Source: Virgisporangium aurantiacum
Lineage (GTDB): Bacteria > Actinomycetota > Actinomycetes > Mycobacteriales > Micromonosporaceae
Assembly: GCF_016863635.1 (NCBI RefSeq)
Contig: NZ_BOPG01000065.1
Span: 94,926-158,925 of the forward strand
Direction of reading: 5' to 3'
DNA: 64,000 bases
Below, in pieces: positions 17,631 through 25,863 of the stretch. The stretch's first letter is position 1; every line of letters starts with the position of its first letter. The notes beneath the pieces are model-generated. The model did no database searches. It saw only the letters and a program-made list of their open reading frames with translations, and was not told where the DNA came from. A program made the translations under genes and the position numbers.

Positions 17631-17658
17631 ATCAAGTCATCGAGAACAAGTCATTGAT
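17631..17658. promoter_or_regulatory. Candidate LysR binding site
   Basis: ATCAA (17631-17635) and TTGAT (17654-17658) form outer inverted arms; AAGTCAT occurs twice as a direct repeat (17634-17640, 17648-17654). It lies in the divergent LysR/SDR gap, directly upstream of a TCTAAT sequence that could be the SDR -10 box. Confidence 0.45.
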
Positions 17659-17689
17659 CTAATGAACGGACGCTCCTAGCGTCGATCGC

Positions 17690-18433
17690 ATGACAACTGA
17701 TCTGGACGGCAGGGTCGCGGTGGTCACCGGCTCCACGGGCGGCATCGGCGCCGCGATCGCGCGCGGTCTCGCCGCGGCGGGCGCGGCCGTCGTCGTGGTC
17801 GGGCGCCGCGAGGAGGAGGGCGCGGCCGTCGCCAAGGAGCTTCCGCGGGCGACGTTCGTCGCCGCGGATCTGAGCCGACGGGACGCCCACCGGCGCGTGC
17901 TCGACACGGCGCTGGACCACTTCGGCCGCCTCGACATCCTCGTCAACAACGCGGCGGTCAACGCGCTCGGGCCGGCGATCGGGGCCACCGAGGAGGACTT
18001 CGACCGGCTCGTCGCCCTCAACTACAGGGCCGTGTTCTTCCTGACCCAGGCCGCGCTGCCGGCGCTGGTGGCGAGCGGCGCCGGGCGGGTCATCAACGTC
18101 AGCTCGATCGGGACCATCAAGACGTTCCCCGGCGGGGCGGTCTACAACTCGACGAAGGCGGCGCTGGACAACCTGACCCGCAGTTGGGCGCAGGAGCACG
18201 GCCCCGACGGCGTGCGGGTGAACGCGGTGAACCCCGGCCTCGTGGCCGACGGGCCGATGGCGGCGCCGGTGCAGGCGTTCCTCGACATCGAGCGCGACGT
18301 GATCCCGACGATTCCGGCCCGCCGGCTGGCCACGGCGGCGGACGTCGCGGCCGTGGTCACGTTTCTGGCGGGACCGGGAGCGGACTTCCTCAACGGCGTG
18401 ATCCTGCCGCTCGACGGTGGCCTCACCGCGTGA
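17690..18433 (+). CDS. Short-chain dehydrogenase/reductase
   Basis: 247-residue classical SDR: nucleotide-binding TGSTGGIGAAIA (about 11-22), NNAAVN, catalytic Ser in NVSSIG and YNSTK (Tyr/Lys pair), and a C-terminal NGVILPLDGG of the FabG-like subgroup. The Arg residues after beta-2 (VGRREEEG) suggest NADP(H). It is divergent from a LysR gene that likely controls it. Its last 11 bases overlap the 3' end of glutathione peroxidase on the other strand. The substrate is unknown. Confidence 0.92.
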   Translation: MTTDLDGRVAVVTGSTGGIGAAIARGLAAAGAAVVVVGRREEEGAAVAKELPRATFVAADLSRRDAHRRVLDTALDHFGRLDILVNNAAVNALGPAIGATEEDFDRLVALNYRAVFFLTQAALPALVASGAGRVINVSSIGTIKTFPGGAVYNSTKAALDNLTRSWAQEHGPDGVRVNAVNPGLVADGPMAAPVQAFLDIERDVIPTIPARRLATAADVAAVVTFLAGPGADFLNGVILPLDGGLTA

Positions 18434-18917
18434 GCGACGACTCCACGGCCGCGACGAGCGCCGGGTCGTCGGGCGTGACCCGCGGCGAGAACCGGGCGGT
18501 GACCTGCCCACCCGGCGCCACCAGGAACTTCTCGAAGTTCCAGCGGATGTCGCCGGTGTGACCCTCGGCGTCGGGGGTGTCGACGAGGACGTCGTAGAGC
18601 GGGTGCCGGCCCGCGCCGTTGACGTCGACCTTCTCGGTGATCGGGAACGTGACGCCGTAGGTGGCGCTGCAGAACTCCGCGATCTCCTCGGCCGTGCCCG
18701 GCTCCTGCCCGGCGAACTGGTTGCACGGCACGCCGAGCACGGTGAACCCGCGGCCGGCGTACTGTTTCTGCAGCGCCTCCAGCCCGTGATACTGCGGGGT
18801 GAGCCCGCACTTCGACGCCACGTTGACGACCAGGACGGTCCGGTCCTGGAACTCACCGAGGTTCAACGGCTCGCCCTGCAGGTCGTGGATCGCCACGCCG
18901 TAGAAGTTCTGTGCCAC
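18423..18917 (-). CDS. Glutathione peroxidase-family thiol peroxidase
   Basis: 164 residues, typical bacterial GPx length. Peroxidatic Cys37 lies in NVASKCGLT, the conserved Gln in GVPCNQF, and Trp/Asn in RWNFEKF. Cys83 (EFC) is in the position of the resolving Cys of thioredoxin-dependent GPx enzymes, which fits an actinomycete without glutathione. It reduces hydroperoxides in the cytoplasm. It starts nine bases after the stop of the ABC permease on the same strand, so it is probably the third gene of that operon. Its 3' end overlaps the SDR gene. Confidence 0.93.
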   Translation of the reverse strand: MAQNFYGVAIHDLQGEPLNLGEFQDRTVLVVNVASKCGLTPQYHGLEALQKQYAGRGFTVLGVPCNQFAGQEPGTAEEIAEFCSATYGVTFPITEKVDVNGAGRHPLYDVLVDTPDAEGHTGDIRWNFEKFLVAPGGQVTARFSPRVTPDDPALVAAVESSLTR

Positions 18918-18926
18918 GTCAACAAT

Positions 18927-19940
18927 CTATACCCGACGGCGGACGATCCACCTCCCGCCCAGCACCAGGAGCGCACCCGCACCCAGGTACAACGCCAGTT
19001 CGAGCCACTGGAACGTCCAGTAGCGCGTGTTCGGCTGGTACACGACGTCGACGTGGAGGTCGAGCGCGCCGAGGCAGGCGGCGGTGTCGCCGAACGTGCC
19101 GGTGGCGCCGGTCCGGGGTGCCTCGGTGAAGCAGCGGTCGAACTCGGTGCGGCTCAACGGTTTCCCGTCGGCGGTGCGCAGCACGCTCGCGTCGGTGACC
19201 CACGCGTCGTCCACCGTGACGCCCTTGACCACGGCGGCGCCGGTGATGCTGCCGAGCCCCCGCGCGGCGTTGATCGCGTCGGCGGTCATCGCGATCCGGA
19301 CGTGCTCGCCGGGCAGGTAGTGCGGCCGCACCAGGTTCGGCACCGCGAACTGGATGACGACGACCGCGAGCAGCGTCAGCGCCATCGCGGCCAGCGTGCG
19401 GCGCAGCAGCATGCCGACGACGGTTCCCAGCACCACCGCGAACGCCGCGTAGCCGACCGGCGCGAGGTTGCGGGCACCGAACACGACCGTCTCGAACCGG
19501 TCGGCGCCGATCCGGTCGACCGGGGCCGCCGCCCACGTGAGCGCGGCGCTGAGCGTGCCGCCGAACGCCATCGCGACACCGGCGACGACCAGAACCTTGA
19601 CGGTGAACCAGGTGCGGCGGGAGACGCTCTGGTTCCACACCAGCCGGTGGGTGCCGGTCTCCAGTTCCCGCGCCACCAACGGCGCACCCCAGAACACGCC
19701 GACGAGCACGGGCGCGAGGCCGATCGCACCGGCGAGGTAGAGCAGGAGATTGTTGTAGTCGCCGTGGAACTGGCGCATCGCGGCCGCGCAGTCGCCACCG
19801 GCGTCGCACCGGCCGCGGTAGGCGTCGTAGGCGCTCCGGATGTCGGTGCCGAGGTACAGAAGACAGGCCAGGGCGACGGCGAGCAGCGCGGCGCCGAGGA
19901 GCGCGGGCGCGCGGAACTGCCGCCAGGTGAGCCAGATCAT
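18927..19940 (-). CDS. ABC-2-type transporter permease
   Basis: 337 residues with about six hydrophobic segments: one at about 12-32, a pair around 75-140, two more near 155-205 and one close to the C-terminus (ALYLGAGALLVLGG). A long extracytoplasmic loop of about 120 residues precedes the last. The order matches ABC-2 permeases linked to bacitracin- or antibiotic-type exporters. The start ATG overlaps the ATPase stop by four bases. Beside a divergent NarL-type two-component system, a cell-envelope stress or peptide export role is a reasonable inference, not shown by sequence. Confidence 0.85.
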   Translation of the reverse strand: MIWLTWRQFRAPALLGAALLAVALACLLYLGTDIRSAYDAYRGRCDAGGDCAAAMRQFHGDYNNLLLYLAGAIGLAPVLVGVFWGAPLVARELETGTHRLVWNQSVSRRTWFTVKVLVVAGVAMAFGGTLSAALTWAAAPVDRIGADRFETVVFGARNLAPVGYAAFAVVLGTVVGMLLRRTLAAMALTLLAVVVIQFAVPNLVRPHYLPGEHVRIAMTADAINAARGLGSITGAAVVKGVTVDDAWVTDASVLRTADGKPLSRTEFDRCFTEAPRTGATGTFGDTAACLGALDLHVDVVYQPNTRYWTFQWLELALYLGAGALLVLGGRWIVRRRV

Positions 19941-20659
19941 CGCTCCGCCCTTCCGAGGTGGTCGAGCACGAGGTCCTCCAGGTTCTTCCCGTGGGCGGCG
20001 CGCAACGGGCCGACGTCGCCGGCCACCTGCACCCGCCCGCCGCTGAGCACGATGACGTGGTCGCACACCTGCTCGATGTCGCCGAGCAGGTGCGACGACA
20101 GCACCGCGCTCGCGCCGAGTTCGGCGACGAACTCCATCAGGTTGCGCAGGAAACCCTGACGCGCCAACGGATCCAGCGCCGCCGCCGGCTCGTCGAGGAT
20201 GAGCAGTTCGGGCCGCTTGGCGGCGGCGATCGTCAACGCGAGTTGCGCCCGCTGGCCGCCGGACATCCGGCCGGCCTTCTGCGCCGGGTCGAGGCCGACC
20301 TGCGCGATGCGGCGCCGCGCCAGCGCCGCGTCCCAGGTGGGGTTGAGCTTCGCGCCGAGGCGCAGGTGTTCGGCGACGCTCAACCCCGCGTAGACCGGCG
20401 TGTCCTGCGCGACGAACCCGACCCGCGCGAGCTTCGCGGCCGGCCGCGAACCGAGCACCCGCAGCGTGCCCGACGTCGGCTCGATCAGCCCGCACGCCAC
20501 CTGCAGCAGCGTCGACTTGCCCGCGCCGTTCGGGCCGACCAGGCCGACGATCCGGCCGTGCGGAACCGTGAGCATCACGCCGGACAGCGCGTAGCGGCGC
20601 CCGTACCGTTTCGTCAGACCGTCGGCGTGGAGCACCGGCGGTGATTCATCATGTGGCAT
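19937..20659 (-). CDS. ABC transporter ATP-binding protein (exporter type)
   Basis: 240 residues with one ABC domain: Walker A GPNGAGKST (about 42-50), Q-loop VAQD, signature MSGGQRAQ, Walker B LLILDEPAAAL, H-loop SSH. The signature begins MSGG rather than LSGG, a common variant. It partners the ABC-2 permease encoded immediately downstream with a four-base overlap. It is divergent from a histidine kinase, with 107 bases between holding three GACCG/GCCGG-TTC-type direct repeats that might bind the paired regulator. Confidence 0.92.
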   Translation of the reverse strand: MPHDESPPVLHADGLTKRYGRRYALSGVMLTVPHGRIVGLVGPNGAGKSTLLQVACGLIEPTSGTLRVLGSRPAAKLARVGFVAQDTPVYAGLSVAEHLRLGAKLNPTWDAALARRRIAQVGLDPAQKAGRMSGGQRAQLALTIAAAKRPELLILDEPAAALDPLARQGFLRNLMEFVAELGASAVLSSHLLGDIEQVCDHVIVLSGGRVQVAGDVGPLRAAHGKNLEDLVLDHLGRAER

Positions 20660-20766
20660 GAGCTCATCCTGGAAACCGGCCCGGGCGCGGGCATCGGTCC
20701 GAAGCAGGGGAGCGACCGTTCTTTCGACCGGTTCGCGGCGCGGCCGGTTCTCCTAGCGTGGGTGGC

Positions 20767-21882
20767 ATGAAGATTGCCGACCTGGGCCTCACGGCCGCTC
20801 TCGCGGCCGCGCTTGCCGCCGCGATCGCGATCGAAGCCGTCGCGGTCGCGCAGAGTTGGGGCGCGCGGTACTGGATCGCCGGCGGCGTCGCGGCCGTCGT
20901 CGCGGGCGCGCTGGCGCTGCTGCGGCGTCGCGACCGTCGCTGGACGGCGGTCGCCGGCCTCGGCGTCGCCGGGGTCGCGATCGCGGTGTCCCGCCTGGCC
21001 GAACTGCCCGCCGAGCCGGGGCCCGCGCTGGCGCTGGCGCTGGCGGTACTCGTGGGGTCGGCGGTGCGGATGCTGCCGGTGCGGTGGTCCGCCGCCATCG
21101 CCGGTGGTGGCCTGGCGGTGGTCGTCGCCGGATTCCTCACCGTGCGGCCGGAGTCGTCCGGTGCGGCGGCCGACATCGCCGCGGTCATGTGGCTGGGCGG
21201 GACGACGGTCGGGTTGGCGCTGCGGGTGCTCGACGCGCGGGCGGCGGCCACGGAAGGGGCGGTGCGCCAGCAGGAGCGGCTGGAGCTGGCCCGGGAGTTG
21301 CACGACGTGGTCGCCCATCACATCACCGGCATGCTGATCCAGGCGCAGGCCGCGCAGGTCGTGGCGCGGCGCGATCCGGCGGCTCTCCCGGCCACACTCG
21401 GCGGAATCGAAGCCGCCGGCACCGAGGCGCTGTCGGCGATGCGCCGGGTGGTCGGTCTGTTGCGGGACGCCGACGACGCGGCGCCGGCCTCGGCCGGCCC
21501 GGAGAACCTGGCCGAACTCGTCGAACGGTTCGAGCGGCAGGGCCCGCCGGTGCGACTGTCCATAAGGGACGATGGGGCCGGCTGGCCGCCCGAGCTGACG
21601 AGCACGGTGTACCGGGTGGTGCGCGAGGCGCTCACGAACGTGGCGCGGCACGCGGCGGGCGCGCGGTCGGTCGCCGTGACCGTCGACAGTGGACCGATGG
21701 GCGTCACCGTCGAGGTCACCGACGACGCGCCGGCGGCGGCTCAACCGTCGCGGGGTGGCTTCGGGCTGACCGGCATGCGGGAACGGGTCACGAGCCTCGG
21801 CGGCAGCGTCGACGCGGGCCCGCGTCCCGGCGGCGGCTGGACGGTGTCGGCCACGCTGCCCGTCCCGGTGGGTCGACCGTGA
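20767..21882 (+). CDS. NarL-type sensor histidine kinase
   Basis: 371 residues. Five to six hydrophobic segments in the first 150 residues form a small membrane sensor without a large outer domain. HisKA_3 contains the phospho-acceptor His in LARELHDVVAHHITGM (about 178), and the HATPase domain has REALTNVARHA and GGFGLTGMRERV. Such intramembrane-sensing kinases often respond to envelope stress or peptides. The ATG at 20767 is used; a GTG nine bases earlier is possible. The stop overlaps the regulator start (GTGA). It is divergent from the ABC exporter. Two copies of the dispersed palindrome lie inside (21558 and 21682), the first using the rare codons ATA and AGG. Confidence 0.92.
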   Translation: MKIADLGLTAALAAALAAAIAIEAVAVAQSWGARYWIAGGVAAVVAGALALLRRRDRRWTAVAGLGVAGVAIAVSRLAELPAEPGPALALALAVLVGSAVRMLPVRWSAAIAGGGLAVVVAGFLTVRPESSGAAADIAAVMWLGGTTVGLALRVLDARAAATEGAVRQQERLELARELHDVVAHHITGMLIQAQAAQVVARRDPAALPATLGGIEAAGTEALSAMRRVVGLLRDADDAAPASAGPENLAELVERFERQGPPVRLSIRDDGAGWPPELTSTVYRVVREALTNVARHAAGARSVAVTVDSGPMGVTVEVTDDAPAAAQPSRGGFGLTGMRERVTSLGGSVDAGPRPGGGWTVSATLPVPVGRP

Positions 21883-22532
21883 CCATCTCCGTGCTGATCG
21901 CCGACGACCAGGCGATGATCCGCGGCGGCCTGCGCCTGATCCTCGAGGATCAGCCCGACATCACCGTGGTGGGCGAGGCCGTCGACGGCGTCGACGCCGT
22001 CGAGCAGGCCCGGCGGCTGCGCCCGGACGTGTGCCTGGTCGACATCCGGATGCCGCGGGTCGACGGCATCGAGGTCACGCGGGCGCTGGCCGGTCCGGGT
22101 GTGGTGAACCCGTTGCGGGTCATCGTGGTGACGACGTTCGACCTCGACGAGTACGTCTACGGCGCGCTGCGCGGCGGCGCGGTGGGCTTCATCCTCAAGG
22201 ACGCCGGCCCGGCGCTGCTCGTCGAGGCGGTGCGGGCGGCCCACAACGGCGACGCGCTGGTGTCGCCGTCGATCACCGTGCGGCTGCTCAAGCACCTCAA
22301 CGCCGTCCGGTCGCCGGTGGCCGACGCCCGGAACACGTTGTCGGAGCGGGAGGTCGAGGTGGTGCGGGAGATCGCGCGGGGACGCACGAACCAGGAGGTC
22401 GGCGCGGAACTGTTCATCTCACTGAGCACCGTCAAGAGTCACGTGTCGACCATCCAGACGAAGTTGGGCCTGCGGAACCGGGTGGAGATCGCCGCATGGG
22501 CGTGGGAGAACCGCGTGGCGGAAGGCTCGTGA
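21879..22532 (+). CDS. NarL/LuxR-family response regulator
   Basis: 217 residues. The receiver has ADDQ near residue 8, phospho-acceptor Asp in CLVDIRMP (about 54) and Lys in LKDAGP (about 104). The C-terminal HTH (about 150-210) has LSEREVEVVREIARGRTNQEV and STVKSHVSTI. GTG start in a GTGA overlap with its kinase. The last 101 bases overlap, tail to tail, the 3' end of the PucR-type gene. Its likely target is the divergent ABC exporter operon. Confidence 0.95.
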   Translation: MTISVLIADDQAMIRGGLRLILEDQPDITVVGEAVDGVDAVEQARRLRPDVCLVDIRMPRVDGIEVTRALAGPGVVNPLRVIVVTTFDLDEYVYGALRGGAVGFILKDAGPALLVEAVRAAHNGDALVSPSITVRLLKHLNAVRSPVADARNTLSEREVEVVREIARGRTNQEVGAELFISLSTVKSHVSTIQTKLGLRNRVEIAAWAWENRVAEGS

Positions 22533-23649
22533 GCCAGGTGTGCAGCGCCCACCACCAGCGGAGCGTCTCCAGGACGGTGAGCCGCTGGTCGGCGTCGGCC
22601 GGCGCGCCGGTGAGGTCGTGCAACCGGCGCAGCCGGTACCGCACCGTGTTGGGGTGCACGTGGAGCGCCGCCGCCGTCTGGTCGAGCCGCTGGCCGTGGT
22701 CGAGGTAGCTGAGCCCGGTCGAGGCGAGTTCGCGGTGGAACGCGTCGGCCGGGCGTAACCGGTCGAGCAGCGAGTCGCGCAGCAGGCCGGCCAGGTCGGG
22801 ATGCCCGCCCAGCACCGTCTCGCCGGCGAGGTCGGTCACCGCGTGCACGCCGCGCCGGCCGAACCGCTCGGCCGCGAGCCAGGCCGCGACGCACAACCGG
22901 TACGCGTCGGCGGCCTCGGACAGCAACACCGGCGGCGTGAACACGAGCAGCGTGGCCGGGTCGGCGCCGGCGGGACCCGGTGGCCGTGGGGTGAGGCCGG
23001 CGATCCGCCCCTCGACCGCGCCCAGCAGGCCGTCGCAGCGGTGCGCGGGTGGGCGCTCGGCGTCCGGGTCGCCGTAGACGAGGCAGTGGTAGCGGGCGCC
23101 CGGATGCAGGCCGAACCGGGCCAGTTCGTCGGCGTCGGGGTCGGTTCCGGCGCGCTCGCGGAGCAGCAGCCGGCGCAGGAGACGGGCCGCCGCGTCGGCC
23201 CGGTCGCGGGCCAGCCGGCGCTCGGCCGCGTGATAGCCGTCGACGAGGTGCCGCTCCATCGCGCCGGCGTAGCGTTCGAGTGCCAGCGCGCCGGTCAGGA
23301 GATCGTCGTGCGGGATCCCGGCCGCGCGGCCGCGCTCGATCGCGATCTCGAACACGCGGGTGCGGCCGGCCCGGACCCCGCACAGCAGGGCGGCGAGCGG
23401 TATCCCCTGCGCGGCACGGTCGGCGCCCAGCCGCTCGGCCTCGCCGAAGTCGGGCTCGCCGGCGCCGGCCAGTCGTTCGAACACCGCCAGGCCGGCGTCG
23501 AGCAGGACGGTGACGTGGCGGCGGGTGTCGGCGTCGGGCAGCCGGGCGATCTCCGGCGCGGCCGTGCGCGCGGCGGCGACCACCTCGTCGACGACGCGCG
23601 GATCGGCCCGGAGTTCCCGCACGAGTGGGCGCAGCGAACCGGTCGTCAC
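22432..23649 (-). CDS. PucR/CdaR-family transcriptional regulator
   Basis: 405 residues from the GTG at 23647-23649, preceded by CGGGAGGCACGCC. The N-terminal helical part (about 10-150; RADPRVVDEVVAAAR) and a central GGDEF-like alpha/beta region lead to a C-terminal PucR HTH_30 (about 320-375; LDQTAAALHVHPNTVRYRLRRLHDLTG). These regulators usually activate a nearby catabolic or transport gene. After the HTH an unusual Ser/Pro/Arg-rich tail of about 25 residues is read through the 3' end of the response-regulator gene on the other strand, a 101-base convergent overlap. It is divergent from the beta-propeller gene. Confidence 0.88.
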   Translation of the reverse strand: MTTGSLRPLVRELRADPRVVDEVVAAARTAAPEIARLPDADTRRHVTVLLDAGLAVFERLAGAGEPDFGEAERLGADRAAQGIPLAALLCGVRAGRTRVFEIAIERGRAAGIPHDDLLTGALALERYAGAMERHLVDGYHAAERRLARDRADAAARLLRRLLLRERAGTDPDADELARFGLHPGARYHCLVYGDPDAERPPAHRCDGLLGAVEGRIAGLTPRPPGPAGADPATLLVFTPPVLLSEAADAYRLCVAAWLAAERFGRRGVHAVTDLAGETVLGGHPDLAGLLRDSLLDRLRPADAFHRELASTGLSYLDHGQRLDQTAAALHVHPNTVRYRLRRLHDLTGAPADADQRLTVLETLRWWWALHTWLTSLPPRGSPTPMRRSPPGSAGPTSSGWSTRDS

Positions 23650-23661
23650 GGCGTGCCTCCC

Positions 23662-23680
23662 GTTGTGACCCGGGCACAAC
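23662..23680. promoter_or_regulatory. Inverted repeat upstream of the PucR-type gene
   Basis: GTTGTG (23662-23667), seven bases, CACAAC (23675-23680): perfect six-base arms 13 bases upstream of the regulator start, overlapping where its own transcript would begin. Candidate autoregulatory site. Confidence 0.35.
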
Positions 23681-23741
23681 CGCCGGTTCCGGCGTTGGGT
23701 CCGGGATCCTATCGATGGGCAGCGATCAGCGGTTTGCTTAG

Positions 23742-23757
23742 GTTACCGCAGCGTAAC
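23742..23757. promoter_or_regulatory. Inverted repeat upstream of the beta-propeller gene
   Basis: GTTAC (23742-23746), six bases, GTAAC (23753-23757), 34 bases before the GTG of the secreted protein. The patch is less GC-rich than its surroundings and may combine a promoter and an operator. Confidence 0.35.
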
Positions 23758-23791
23758 TTCGCTGCGCGTCCCGCCGCCTTGGGAGAATCCC

Positions 23792-25021
23792 GTGAGACAC
23801 ACCCGCGCGAGTCTCGTCATCGCCACTCTGCTCTCCGTTTTCGTCGTCGCTCCCGCACCGGTGCTGGCCGCGCCCGCCATGCAGCAGGTGATGTTCGTCG
23901 GCAACAACTGGGACGGCACCGTCGACGTCATCCGGCCCACCGGCACCTACGCCAAACTCGGCCGGCTCAACGTGGTGCCCGACCGCAGCCAGCGCCTGTG
24001 GGAGATCTACCTCAACCCGATCCGGCTGGCCTTCTACCTCGGCATCCAGCAGGGCCCCGGCGAGGGGCACGACCAACTCGTCGACGACATGTACGCCACC
24101 CCCGACGGCACCGCGCTCGTGGTGTCCCGGCCGAGCTTCGCCGACGTCGTCTCGATCGACCTGCGCACCGGCGCGCTGCGGTGGCGGTTCCCGGTGTCCG
24201 GCTACCGGTCCGACCACATGGCCGTGTCGCCCGACGGCACCCGGGTCGCGGTGTCGGCGTCCACATCGAACACCGTCCACATCCTGAACATCAACACCGG
24301 CGCACAGCTCGGCTCGTTCGCCACCGGCGACAAGCCGCACGAGAACGTGTTCACCGGTGGCGGGCGGTACCTGTGGAACATGTCCATCGGCGAGGTGAAC
24401 ACCGACCTCGACGACCCGTGGCTGGACTTCACGAAGGGCGACCGGCGCATCACGGTCGCCGACACCACGACGTTCCAGGTGGCCCGGGTCATCGACATGC
24501 GGAACCGGCTCGACGCCGCCGGCCGCAGCGACCTCTCCGACGCCGTGCGCCCGGCCGTGTTCACCCCCGACGAGTCGAAGCTGTACTTCCAGGTGTCGTT
24601 CTTCAACGGGTTCGCCGAGTACGACGTCGCGACCGACCGGATCACCCGGGTCAAGACGCTGCCGAAGAACCCCGCGACCAGCGAGGACCGCACCACCTGG
24701 GTCAACGACTCCCGGCACCACGGCCTGTCGATGAGCCCCGACGGCACCAAGGTGTGCGTCGCCGGGACCATGGACGACTACGCCACCGTGGTCGACCGGA
24801 CCACGCTGCAGGAGGGTCCGTTGGTGACGGCGAGCAAGCCGTACTGGGCGACCGTCAGCGGCGACGGCCGCGACTGCGTCATCTCCGAGTCGGGCTCCGA
24901 CCGGGTGACCGCGATCAGCTTCGCCACCGGCCAACGCGTCGCGACCGTGGCCGTGGGTGACCACCCGCAACGGGTCCGGATCGGGCGGATCCCCGCCACC
25001 TGGACGGCGCCGGCCGCCTGA
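23792..25021 (+). CDS. Secreted YVTN-type beta-propeller protein
   Basis: 409 residues; GTG start after TTGGGAGAATCCC. Signal peptide (about 1-27, ending VLA-AP). The rest is built from repeats with the YVTN/lactonase pattern: DDMYATPDGTALVVS, DHMAVSPDGTRVAVS, FTPDESKLYFQVS, GLSMSPDGTKVCVAG and a closing AVGDHPQRVRIG. This predicts a six- or seven-bladed propeller outside the membrane. Such proteins may bind surfaces, redox cofactors or partners; no catalytic residues are recognisable. It is divergent from a PucR-type regulator and followed closely by a hydrolase of the endonuclease/phosphatase fold. Confidence 0.85.
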   Translation: MRHTRASLVIATLLSVFVVAPAPVLAAPAMQQVMFVGNNWDGTVDVIRPTGTYAKLGRLNVVPDRSQRLWEIYLNPIRLAFYLGIQQGPGEGHDQLVDDMYATPDGTALVVSRPSFADVVSIDLRTGALRWRFPVSGYRSDHMAVSPDGTRVAVSASTSNTVHILNINTGAQLGSFATGDKPHENVFTGGGRYLWNMSIGEVNTDLDDPWLDFTKGDRRITVADTTTFQVARVIDMRNRLDAAGRSDLSDAVRPAVFTPDESKLYFQVSFFNGFAEYDVATDRITRVKTLPKNPATSEDRTTWVNDSRHHGLSMSPDGTKVCVAGTMDDYATVVDRTTLQEGPLVTASKPYWATVSGDGRDCVISESGSDRVTAISFATGQRVATVAVGDHPQRVRIGRIPATWTAPAA

Positions 25022-25035
25022 CTACCGTTTGACCG

Positions 25036-25863
25036 GTGCCCCTGCGTGTCATGACGTTCAATCTGAAGTACGCGAGCGCCGACGGTCCGCACCCGTGGCC
25101 CGACCGGCGGCCGCTGGTCCGCTCGTTGCTCGCCGCCGAGCGGCCCGACCTGATCTGCACCCAGGAAGGGCTCGCCGGCCAACTCGACGACGTCATGGCC
25201 GACCTCGGCACGGCGTACGGGTTCATCGGCACCGGGCGAGACGGCGGCACGCGGGGCGAGTACACGGCGATCCTGTACCGGATCGAGCGGCTCGCCCCGG
25301 TGCGCGACGGCGTCTTCTGGTTGTCCGGCACGCCCGACGTGGTCGGCTCGAACACGTGGGGCGCCCGCTGCGTGCGGATGGTGACCTGGGTCCGGTTCCG
25401 CGACGCGGTGACCGGTGGCGAGTTCTGCGCGGTGAACACCCACCTCGACCACATCAGCGAAAGCGCCCGGCAGCGGTCGGCGGCGCTGATCCGCGACCGG
25501 ATCGCCGCGTTAGCGTCCGATATTCCTGTCGTGCTGGCCGGTGACTTCAACACGCCGGCCGGCCCCGACAGCCCCACGTACGAGACGCTGACCGGCGGAC
25601 TTGTCGACACCTGGACGGCCGCGGCGCGGCGCGGGCCGGCGTACGGCACGTGGCACGGCTTCGGCCCGGTGGTCGTCGACGGGCCGCGCATCGACTGGAT
25701 CCTGGTCACGCCGGACATCGCGGTGGAGGAGGCGACGGTCATCCCGTTCCGGGACGGCGACCGGTTCCCGAGCGACCACCTGCCCGTGCAGGTGCGCCTC
25801 CGGCTGCCGTCGCCTCCCTCGGCGACAAAGCCGGCTGACAGCCATGCCACAGTGATGGGGTGA
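25036..25863 (+). CDS. Endonuclease/exonuclease/phosphatase-family hydrolase
   Basis: 275 residues, EEP fold (PF03372). The motifs are in order: MTFNLKYAS, Glu in TQEG, NTHLDHIS, LAGDFNTP, and the terminal Asp-His pair in PSDHLPVQ. Members hydrolyse phosphodiesters in nucleic acids, phosphoinositides or sphingomyelin using a divalent metal. No signal peptide is evident from the GTG at 25036. It starts 15 bases after the propeller gene and overlaps the next kinase gene by four bases (GTGA), giving a four-gene run 23792-27589. The substrate is not identifiable. Confidence 0.9.
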   Translation: MPLRVMTFNLKYASADGPHPWPDRRPLVRSLLAAERPDLICTQEGLAGQLDDVMADLGTAYGFIGTGRDGGTRGEYTAILYRIERLAPVRDGVFWLSGTPDVVGSNTWGARCVRMVTWVRFRDAVTGGEFCAVNTHLDHISESARQRSAALIRDRIAALASDIPVVLAGDFNTPAGPDSPTYETLTGGLVDTWTAAARRGPAYGTWHGFGPVVVDGPRIDWILVTPDIAVEEATVIPFRDGDRFPSDHLPVQVRLRLPSPPSATKPADSHATVMG

